A stretch of DNA of 5,184 nt from NCBI GenBank assembly GCA_018673255.1, contig JABHDC010000032.1, positions 1 to 5,184 on the forward strand, written 5' to 3'. The notes under the pieces were generated by a model. The model did not search any database, was not told the origin of the DNA, and saw only the letters and a list, made by a program, of their open reading frames with translations. Numbering within the stretch: the first letter of the stretch is position 1; every line of letters begins with the position of its first letter. This document shows positions 1 to 5,184 of the stretch, piece after piece. A program made the translations under genes and the position numbers. This stretch comes from Gemmatimonadota bacterium. Lineage in GTDB: Bacteria > Latescibacterota > UBA2968 > UBA8231.

Positions 1-29
1 CATCGCTTCCCCGCCCCCAGAAAAGACCC

Positions 30-1730
30 ATGGATCGTCGCTCTGTATCTCTACCGCTCTTGCTGGGCCTGAGCCTGCTGGTCGCCTGTGACACACCGGA
101 TACATCAGGATCGTCCGCCCCGAAGGGTCCTCGGATCATGGCCGTTGTTGGTTCCGACTCGATCGCTGCCGCCCAGTTCGCCCTCTACAGTGCCTCTCTG
201 CCCGATGCCATGAGATCGGGTTCGACCCCTGCTGCCGGTCGTCGCAGGGTCCTGGAGACCTTGATCGACAAGACATTGCTGCTGACCCAGGCACGTGCCA
301 CCGGCCTCGACCAGGACCCCGAGTTTCTCGCGCGAATGGAGGAATTTCGGCAGTCTCGACTCCTCGAGGGTTATCGCCGGCAGCACATCGCGTCACAGAT
401 TCGGATCACATCGGCAGAGATTGAGCAACGATGGCGCGAGACCCATCGTGACCGGTCCCTGCGCTTCGGCGGCGTCATGGTCGAAACGCTTGCTCAGGCG
501 CAGGAAATCAAGGCGCAGTTGGAGGCCGGCGCCGACCTGGGAGAACTGGCTGCGGCTCGATCCCTGCATACACCGTCCGCCGCAACCGGTGGGCAAATGA
601 CGGAGTACCTGGCCAAGAGTCAGGTCGTTTCTCCCATCGCCGAGGCGATTTTCCATCTCGCCGTCGGCGGCGTGTCTGATCCGGTTCCGGTGCGGGGCGA
701 AGGTGACGGTCCCCAGCAACTGGCCGTCTTTCAGGTGCTGGATGAGGTCGAAGCACCGCTGGAATCGGCGCGCGGGGCGATTCAGAAGGAACTGGCCACG
801 GAGAAGATGGGCGTCCGGGCTCGGACCCTGCGGGATTCGTTGATTGCTACCTACGGTGCCCAGCCGCATGATGATGCCGTGCAGCTCGTGGCCGCCGCTG
901 CAGCCCGGGTTGGCATGGGGGATGTCGCCGTGTCAGGCGCCGATTCTGCCCGGCCAATCGCAACCTATCGGGGTGGCCAGGTCACGATCGGGGAATTCCT
1001 CGAGGCCTCCGCCGCCCTGCATGCGGCGGCCAATACCTTGCTGGATCCAGTGAAGGTCGGCTATATCCTGCGAGACAACATCCTGCCAACCCGTCTCTCG
1101 TTGGAAGAGACGTACGCCCAGGGCCTCGACCAGAATCCCGCCCTGCTGGAAGTCCTGGCCCGCAAGCAGGAAGAGTTGCTCGTGAGTCTGCTGCGTTTCC
1201 GCCAGGTGGATCGTTTCGCCACCGCCTCTGACAGTGAAGCTCGCGCGTACTTCGATGCCAATCCTGAACTGTTCAAGAAGCCGGACATTACGGAGATCGT
1301 CGAGATTCGCGTCGCCTCTGCCGACCTGGCGCAACAGTTGAAGGATCAGATCGAGGCGGGTGCTGACGCGCAGGCATTGGCTCGAACCCACACCGTGCGT
1401 GAAGAGTTGCGCACCACAGGGGGTGTAGTCGACGTCAATCGGGCGCAACTGGCGGATTACAAGGATATCTTCGTCGGCGCCCAGCGGTCGCCGATCGGAT
1501 CGATACAGGGTCCGGTGGCCACACACGACGGTTTCCATGCGGTCTACAAGATCCTGCGCCGTACGTTTGTGAACCCGTCCTTCGAGGAAACTCGCGTCCG
1601 TGCCGCCGCCTTCGTCAGAATCCGGAAAGCGAAGACCGGATACGTCGAGTATCTGCAATCCCTGCGAGATAAGTATCCTGTCCAGATCCTCGATGAGGAG
1701 TTGGCCGCCGCCGGGCAGAGCACCGGCTGA
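30..1730 (+). CDS. Lipoprotein with duplicated SurA_N/parvulin (PpiC-type peptidyl-prolyl isomerase) architecture
   Basis: This is probably an envelope-anchored folding factor of the SurA/PrsA/PpiD type. Residues 1-20 form a lipoprotein signal: Arg at 3-4, a Leu-rich core, and lipobox LVAC with Cys20, followed by a Ser/Pro/Gly-rich tether. Residues 35-140 resemble the helical SurA N-terminal region. Residues 145-240 match a parvulin domain, with a GADLGELA motif (167-174), SAATGG (183-188) and a V-SDPV strand (215-219). A second helical segment (308-412) leads to a second, weaker parvulin-like domain (420-510) with GADAQALA (444-451) and GFH (501-503). The C-terminal helix (518-550) parallels residues 243-278. 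Parvulin histidines are mostly missing: Gly148 and Ala232 in domain 1 and Glu425 in domain 2; only His503 remains. Chaperone activity may therefore outweigh isomerase activity. The start at 30 has only a weak purine-rich ribosome site (19-25), but it places the signal peptide correctly. The family call is secure; the client and the exact function are unknown. Confidence 0.88.
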   Translation: MDRRSVSLPLLLGLSLLVACDTPDTSGSSAPKGPRIMAVVGSDSIAAAQFALYSASLPDAMRSGSTPAAGRRRVLETLIDKTLLLTQARATGLDQDPEFLARMEEFRQSRLLEGYRRQHIASQIRITSAEIEQRWRETHRDRSLRFGGVMVETLAQAQEIKAQLEAGADLGELAAARSLHTPSAATGGQMTEYLAKSQVVSPIAEAIFHLAVGGVSDPVPVRGEGDGPQQLAVFQVLDEVEAPLESARGAIQKELATEKMGVRARTLRDSLIATYGAQPHDDAVQLVAAAAARVGMGDVAVSGADSARPIATYRGGQVTIGEFLEASAALHAAANTLLDPVKVGYILRDNILPTRLSLEETYAQGLDQNPALLEVLARKQEELLVSLLRFRQVDRFATASDSEARAYFDANPELFKKPDITEIVEIRVASADLAQQLKDQIEAGADAQALARTHTVREELRTTGGVVDVNRAQLADYKDIFVGAQRSPIGSIQGPVATHDGFHAVYKILRRTFVNPSFEETRVRAAAFVRIRKAKTGYVEYLQSLRDKYPVQILDEELAAAGQSTG

Positions 1731-1785
1731 ACCAGACCGGCCCGCGCTCTGGCATGAATCTCTGCTCTGACACCCTCATGCCCCC

Positions 1786-1793
1786 GGGGAGGA
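1786..1793 (+). promoter_or_regulatory. Strong Shine-Dalgarno for the propeller gene
   Basis: GGGGAGGA contains the full GGAGG core (1788-1792), five bases before the ATG at 1798. It is the strongest ribosome site in the window and fixes the start of the propeller gene. The weak site of the upstream gene suggests that the propeller is translated more efficiently. Confidence 0.8.
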
Positions 1794-1797
1794 ATCC

Positions 1798-3468
1798 ATG
1801 ATCCGTCCGCAGTCTCGCCTTGTCACGTGGGCGATGGCGATCCTTTGCGTTGGCCCTCTCGCGGCACAGCCAGCGCAGGACGCGGTGACCTTCGTCGATC
1901 AGGCGGCCGCCGCCGGCATCGCCGTCCGCAGCATCTCGGGTGCACCGACACAGGACTACATCGTCGATGTCAACGTGGGGGGATCCGCCTTCTTTGACTA
2001 CGATCAGGATGGCGATGTCGACCTGTATCTTCCCAATGGCTCGCGGCTGACCCCGGCGATCTCGCCACCCCACCCCGAGAATAAGCTCTTCCGCAACCTG
2101 GGCGATGGTCGGTTTGAGGACGTGACAGCCCTCGCTGGCGTGGGTGACACGGCCTGGACCATGGGCTGTGCCGTCGCCGACATCGACAACGATGGTCACC
2201 AGGATCTCTACGTGACCAACTTCGGACCGAATCGCCTGTACATGAACCGTGGTGACGGCACCTTCGTCGAGCGCGGCGCGGCGTCGGGCACCGATCACGC
2301 CGGCTTCTCAACGGGGGCAAGTTTCGGTGATGTCGATCTCGACGGCGACGTTGACCTGTATGTCTCGAACTACCTGATCTTCAACCTGGACTACGAATCG
2401 CCGATCCCGTGCCTCTGGCGTGGTGTCGATGTATTCTGCGGCCCCCAGGGGCAACGTCCCGAAGCCAACGTCTTCTACCTGAACAATGGCGACGGGACCT
2501 TCACCGACGCCACCCAGCAGGCGGGTCTGTCGGGGCCTCGTCATTTCAGCTTCGAGGCCATGTTCACGGACTTCGATGAAGACGGTCACATCGATCTGTA
2601 TGTCGTAAACGACCAGGGCCCCAACTACCTCTACAGAAACCAAGGTGATGGCACCTTTGAGGACCAAGCGCTGATCTCCGGCGTCGCCTTCAACGGCGAG
2701 GGGGGCATGCAGGGATGTATGGGCGTAGCCCGCGGTGACTATGACGGCGACGGACGCCAGGACTACTTCGTCACCAACTTCACCGATGAACACAACACGC
2801 TCTACAAGAACGACGGTGATGGTTTCTTCCTCGACCATTCCTTTCCGTCACTGGCCTCAACCATGGGCGAGCCCTTTGTCGCCTGGGGTACCGTTTTCTT
2901 CGACCGCGACAACGACGGCGACCTGGATCTCTACATCGCCAATGGCCATGTCTATCCTGAGGTGGATCTACCGGAGATCGGCATCGGCTACGCGGAACCC
3001 AACTTCCTGCTGGACAACAACGGCAAGGGCCGCTTCGCCGATGTCAGCCAGGCGAGTGGTCCGGGACTCGAGATCGTCAAAGTCAGTCGTGGCGTCACGG
3101 TGGCCGATTACGATGAAGACGGCGATCTCGACCTGTTCGTCTTCAACCTCAATGACACGCCCAGTCTGCTGCGCAATGACGGCGGCAACAGACACAACTG
3201 GTTGCGGATCAAGCTGATCGGAACCCGGAGCAATCGGGATGGGATCGGCGCCTGGGTCACCGTCGAAAGCGCTGAGCGAATCCAGCGACAGGAGGTCCAG
3301 GGAGGTGGCGGCTACATCTCTCACAGCGACATCCGACGTCATTTCGGACTGGGCACCTCGACCCTCGTCGATCGCGTCGAGGTGCGCTGGCCCAGTGGCA
3401 TCACCCAGACCCTGCGCGATGTGGCCATCAATCAAACCCTCACCGTGGTGGAGCCGGCCGAACCGTAA
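1798..3468 (+). CDS. Secreted CRTAC1-type FG-GAP/VCBS seven-blade propeller with C-terminal ASPIC/UnbV domain
   Basis: This is an exported calcium-binding beta-propeller of the CRTAC1/UnbV-like family. The role of bacterial members is poorly defined; adhesion or protein-protein interaction is usually proposed. Residues 1-26 look like a cleavable Sec signal (Arg3, Arg7, hydrophobic core, Ala-rich cleavage region near 22-26). Seven intact DxDxDGxxD loops begin at residues 67, 128, 178, 258, 314, 369 and 437, one per expected blade. They alternate with N-GDG-F-D-T type strands at about 100, 150, 230, 281, 338 and 407. The longest loop spacing (178 to 258) carries a Cys pair, Cys205 and Cys214, in a PCLWRGVDVFCGP segment that recurs in this family and may form a disulfide. 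Residues 464-552 form the ASPIC/UnbV domain, with HNWL, GIGA (482-485), GGGGY (502-506), HFGLG (515-519) and WPSG (531-534). The gene looks full length and undamaged. It starts 67 nt after the foldase-like gene and probably shares its transcript. Confidence 0.93.
   Translation: MIRPQSRLVTWAMAILCVGPLAAQPAQDAVTFVDQAAAAGIAVRSISGAPTQDYIVDVNVGGSAFFDYDQDGDVDLYLPNGSRLTPAISPPHPENKLFRNLGDGRFEDVTALAGVGDTAWTMGCAVADIDNDGHQDLYVTNFGPNRLYMNRGDGTFVERGAASGTDHAGFSTGASFGDVDLDGDVDLYVSNYLIFNLDYESPIPCLWRGVDVFCGPQGQRPEANVFYLNNGDGTFTDATQQAGLSGPRHFSFEAMFTDFDEDGHIDLYVVNDQGPNYLYRNQGDGTFEDQALISGVAFNGEGGMQGCMGVARGDYDGDGRQDYFVTNFTDEHNTLYKNDGDGFFLDHSFPSLASTMGEPFVAWGTVFFDRDNDGDLDLYIANGHVYPEVDLPEIGIGYAEPNFLLDNNGKGRFADVSQASGPGLEIVKVSRGVTVADYDEDGDLDLFVFNLNDTPSLLRNDGGNRHNWLRIKLIGTRSNRDGIGAWVTVESAERIQRQEVQGGGGYISHSDIRRHFGLGTSTLVDRVEVRWPSGITQTLRDVAINQTLTVVEPAEP
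3353..3385. repeat. Perfect 10-bp inverted repeat inside the ASPIC/UnbV coding region
   Basis: GCACCTCGAC (3353-3362) and GTCGAGGTGC (3376-3385) are exact reverse complements with a 13-base centre. They lie about 80 bases before the stop codon of the propeller gene. The mRNA could form a stable GC-rich hairpin here. No T-tract follows and the reading frame continues, so it is not an intrinsic terminator. It encodes the segment from GTSTLVD to VEVR, which is conserved in the family, so coding constraint alone may explain it. Confidence 0.6.
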
Positions 3469-3561
3469 ATGGTTCACAGGACCGTTGCCAGCGTCCCTGC
3501 ACCTGCCGAGTATTCAGCGAATCCGGTGGCACCCTCGACAGGCTCTGCCGCCGGGCGATGA
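3469..3561 (+). other. Possible 30-codon coupling ORF filling the gap between propeller and TPR genes
   Basis: An ATG at 3469 directly abuts the TAA stop (3466-3468) of the propeller gene and opens a 30-codon frame. That frame ends in a TGA (3559-3561) overlapping an ATG at 3558, which is itself in frame with the TPR gene. No SD lies at a normal distance, so translation would depend on ribosomes reinitiating after the TAA. The predicted peptide is rich in Ala, Pro and Ser, has no hydrophobic segment and matches nothing I recognise. The geometry suits termination-reinitiation coupling, but a frame this short can arise by chance in GC-rich DNA. Confidence 0.2.
3522..3555 (+). promoter_or_regulatory. 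GC-rich hairpin just upstream of the TPR gene ribosome site
   Basis: Bases 3522-3531 can pair with 3546-3555 in a ten-pair stem (CCGGTGGCA against TGCCGCCGG, with two G-U pairs) around a 14-base loop. The stem ends two bases before the ATG at 3558 and five bases before the SD at 3561. There is no downstream T-run, so it is not a classical terminator. It could influence translation initiation or act as a stability or processing element between the two cistrons. The pairing is visible in the sequence; any function is inferred. Confidence 0.35.
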
Positions 3562-3568
3562 GAGGAAG
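3561..3568 (+). promoter_or_regulatory. Shine-Dalgarno that decides the TPR gene start
   Basis: AGAGGAAG sits five to seven bases before the ATG at 3573. The alternative in-frame ATG at 3558 has only GC-rich sequence upstream, most of it inside a predicted stem, and this purine run would lie within its first codons. This favours 3573 as the main start. Confidence 0.6.
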
Positions 3569-3572
3569 TTCG

Positions 3573-5111
3573 ATGCGTCACAGTTGCGCACAGAATCACG
3601 GGTCCGGACAACACCGATGGGCCGGGCTCGCCCGCCGGCAGCCGGGGTGGGTCATAGGCCTGATCATGTGGCTACTCATGTGGCTGATCATATGCCTGAG
3701 CCTGTGGGCCTGTCAGTCTGAGGATCCACTGGCGGCGGGGCGGCGTCTGCTGGCCGAGGACCGCTTCGAGGCCGCTCTGCCCTTGCTGGAAGGCGCCGGT
3801 CCCGAGGCCGATCGCCACCTGGCGCGAGCCTATCTGGGCCTGGCGCGATACGATGCAGCTCTGGCCGCCGTCGAACGAGCCCTGACCCGCGAAACAGAGG
3901 ACGCGGAACTGCACGAAATCCACGGTACGATTCTCACCGCACGCGCCTTCGCCCAGAACGAATTCCGCAACACCACCGACGCTGAGACCGCGTTCCTGCG
4001 AGCCCTCGAACTGGACCCGAATCGCGCCCACTCCCACTACAACCTCGGCGTCATCTACGCCCATCACGATCGACCGGAGGATGCCCGCGCGGCGTATCTG
4101 GCAGCGCTCAGCATCGATTCTACGCTGGTCGCGGCACACAAGAAGGTTGCCGAACTTTGGCGCAGATCGGGTGATTCCCAGGCGGCGCTGGACCACTATG
4201 TGCGGGCCACGCAACTGGATGATGATGACGCCCAGGCTTTCTATTACGTCGGTGTCATCCTGCGAGACAGTGGTCGTCATGAAGAGGCCGTGACCGCATT
4301 TTCTCGGGCCGCTGAGCTGAACCCACACTCCCCACAGATCCTATGGGGACTGGGCCAGGCCTATATCAGGACGGGGAATCGTGAGGAGGGTCGGCGAGTC
4401 CTGGAGCGCTCCAAAACGCTGCGGCAACAGGACCGCGATCTCGGCTCGGACGTGACCCCACCGGCCGCGGGCGCAGTACCCGTAGGCCCGGCCAAGGCCC
4501 ACCACGGCCTGGGTCTGCACCGTGCCGTACGGGGAGATCTGGAAGGGTCGGCGCGCGAGTATCGCAACGCGATCACCATCGACTCAACCTACGTCGACGG
4601 CTTCAGTGGGCTCGGCATCGTGTTGATGATGCAGGGAGACTACGACAGTGCCATCGATACCCTCCGGCGGGCGGCCTCCCTGACCCCTGACGACGCCGTC
4701 ATCCTCACCCGGCTGGGACTGGCGCTTCTCAAGGCCGGCCACCTGGATCAGAGCCGGAAGGCTCTTGCCCGAGCGGCCGCCAATGACCAGGCCTTCCCGG
4801 AATTGTCCTACACGCGAGGGCTGCTGGCAGCCCGCATGGGCAATCTGGATGAAGCCCGGGCACACTTTGGCCGCGCCGTCGAACTGCGACCAGGCTACCG
4901 AGATGCCCTGCTGAATCTGGGCGTGATGAGTATGAAAACGAGGCGCTACCAGATGGCCGCTGATGCGTATGCCAAGCTGGTAGAACTGGATGCCTCCGAC
5001 GCCCGCGCCCACCGGTACCTGAGCGACGCCTACCAGAAACTCGGCCGCATCGTGGAGAGCCAGACCCACCGGCGCCATGCCGAGCAACTCCGGGCCGGCG
5101 AAACCCAATGA
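3573..5111 (+). CDS. Lipoprotein with about twelve tetratricopeptide (TPR) repeats
   Basis: This is probably an envelope scaffold or docking protein; TPR arrays bind partner peptides or proteins. The 512-residue form starting at 3573 has a long basic N-region (Arg15, Arg21, Arg22), a hydrophobic core (26-46) and a lipobox-like LWAC with Cys47. Trp at -2 of the lipobox is unusual, so an uncleaved membrane anchor is an alternative. Repeats lie at 77-110, 111-151 (seven extra residues), 152-185, 186-219, 220-253 and 254-287. After a Pro/Ala/Gly linker (288-306), six more follow at 307-340, 341-374, 375-408, 409-442, 443-476 and 477-510. The register fits the consensus: in the repeat at 220-253, Phe at position 4, Gly8, Ala20, Phe24, Ala27 and Pro32 are all present. 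No catalytic domain is attached. An in-frame ATG at 3558 would add five residues but lacks a ribosome site. The gene follows the propeller gene by about 100 nt on the same strand, so the two are likely co-expressed. TPR identity is very secure; the partner is unknown. Confidence 0.92.
   Translation: MRHSCAQNHGSGQHRWAGLARRQPGWVIGLIMWLLMWLIICLSLWACQSEDPLAAGRRLLAEDRFEAALPLLEGAGPEADRHLARAYLGLARYDAALAAVERALTRETEDAELHEIHGTILTARAFAQNEFRNTTDAETAFLRALELDPNRAHSHYNLGVIYAHHDRPEDARAAYLAALSIDSTLVAAHKKVAELWRRSGDSQAALDHYVRATQLDDDDAQAFYYVGVILRDSGRHEEAVTAFSRAAELNPHSPQILWGLGQAYIRTGNREEGRRVLERSKTLRQQDRDLGSDVTPPAAGAVPVGPAKAHHGLGLHRAVRGDLEGSAREYRNAITIDSTYVDGFSGLGIVLMMQGDYDSAIDTLRRAASLTPDDAVILTRLGLALLKAGHLDQSRKALARAAANDQAFPELSYTRGLLAARMGNLDEARAHFGRAVELRPGYRDALLNLGVMSMKTRRYQMAADAYAKLVELDASDARAHRYLSDAYQKLGRIVESQTHRRHAEQLRAGETQ
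3660..3707 (+). repeat. Four-copy imperfect 12-bp tandem repeat encoding the signal-peptide core
   Basis: Copies at 3660-3671, 3672-3683, 3684-3695 and 3696-3707 read CTGATCATGTGG, CTACTCATGTGG, CTGATCATATGC and CTGAGCCTGTGG. Copies two, three and four each match the first at 10 of 12 bases. The repeat is exactly in codon phase and gives the tetrapeptides LIMW, LLMW, LIIC and LSLW, followed directly by Ala-Cys of the lipobox. The period preserves the frame, so copy-number change would lengthen or shorten the hydrophobic core without a frameshift. Confidence 0.75.
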
Positions 5112-5184
5112 GGTCTCTGCCGTCGCCGAGATCTGCCGCGGGTTGCTCGGGTTCCAGAGGTGACGAGTGGCGAGGCCGATGACC

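Noticed and set aside
1716..1752. Possible terminator stem (CAGAGC with GCTCTG, or CCAGA with TCTGG) after the foldase-like gene
   Set aside because: The pairings are only five or six bases with long loops, they compete with each other, and no T-run follows.
1844..1857. Cys17 of the propeller protein as a lipobox cysteine
   Set aside because: It is preceded by Leu at -1 (AILC), which signal peptidase II disfavours, and the following GPLAAQ region suits ordinary signal peptidase I cleavage.
933..2298. Long open frames on the minus strand (933-1658 and 1615-2298) opposite the foldase and propeller genes
   Set aside because: They mirror strong family-matching genes on the plus strand. Their predicted products have no recognisable domain, and long antisense open frames are expected in GC-rich coding DNA, especially opposite repeated Asp/Gly codons.
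2308..2838. Minus-strand open frame of 176 codons opposite the calcium-loop repeats
   Set aside because: Its Val/Asp/Ile-rich composition is the reverse-complement image of the GAC/GAT-rich calcium motifs. There is no evidence of an independent gene.
3239..3721. Plus-strand open frame crossing the end of the propeller gene, the gap and the start of the TPR gene
   Set aside because: It is out of frame with two well-supported genes, its composition is Arg/Ser/Pro-rich as in a shadow frame, and it has no recognisable motif.
4818..4833. Short palindrome GGGCTGC-TG-GCAGCCC in the TPR gene
   Set aside because: It encodes an ordinary TPR helix segment (GLLAAR). Short palindromes of this kind are expected in GC-rich Ala/Leu codons, and nothing in the context suggests a function.
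5115..5159. Paired segments after the TPR gene (CTCTG with CAGAG, CCGAG with CTCGG) as a terminator
   Set aside because: The stem is interrupted by unpaired bases, the arms are five bases each, and no T-run follows, so an intrinsic terminator is not supported.
5108..5181. ATG overlapping the TPR stop codon (ATGA at 5108) as the start of a fourth gene
   Set aside because: That frame closes at a TGA after 24 codons and its Arg/Ser/Gly-rich product resembles nothing. GTG at 5160 or 5167 or ATG at 5179 might begin a gene, but only a few codons are visible.

Overview
The window is GC-rich, tightly packed DNA with three consecutive plus-strand genes. All three encode proteins that carry export signals. 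Two of them look like lipoproteins, and one of these resembles SurA/PrsA-type periplasmic foldases, so a two-membrane bacterium is the best guess. CRTAC1-type FG-GAP/ASPIC-UnbV proteins next to TPR lipoproteins are common in large-genome environmental phyla (Acidobacteriota, Planctomycetota, Gemmatimonadota and similar uncultured groups). I cannot place the organism more precisely from this sequence. I see no tRNA, rRNA, CRISPR array, transposase or other sign of mobility.

Layout. (1) 30-1730: a lipoprotein with a duplicated SurA_N plus parvulin (PpiC) architecture, in which most catalytic histidine positions are lost. (2) 1731-1797: a 67-nt gap with a short inverted repeat and a strong Shine-Dalgarno (SD) sequence. 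(3) 1798-3468: a secreted seven-blade calcium-binding FG-GAP/VCBS propeller ending in an ASPIC/UnbV domain. (4) 3469-3572: a gap holding a 30-codon open frame that abuts the upstream stop codon, a GC-rich hairpin, and the SD of the next gene. (5) 3573-5111: a TPR lipoprotein with about twelve repeats in two blocks of six. Its signal-peptide core is encoded by a 12-bp tandem repeat. (6) 5112-5184: 73 nt with no supported gene. A downstream gene may begin near 5160-5179, but the window ends too soon to tell.

How they may work together (inference). Same strand, short gaps and no visible terminator suggest co-transcription. A membrane-anchored foldase or holdase, a calcium-dependent extracytoplasmic propeller and a TPR scaffold would make a plausible envelope module. 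In it the first protein could help fold the exported propeller and the TPR lipoprotein could act as a docking platform. No enzyme defines a pathway here, so the biological output is unknown. The observations most worth checking are the internal duplication and degenerate active sites of the first protein, the repeat-built signal peptide of the third, and the small overlapping frames and hairpin in the gaps.
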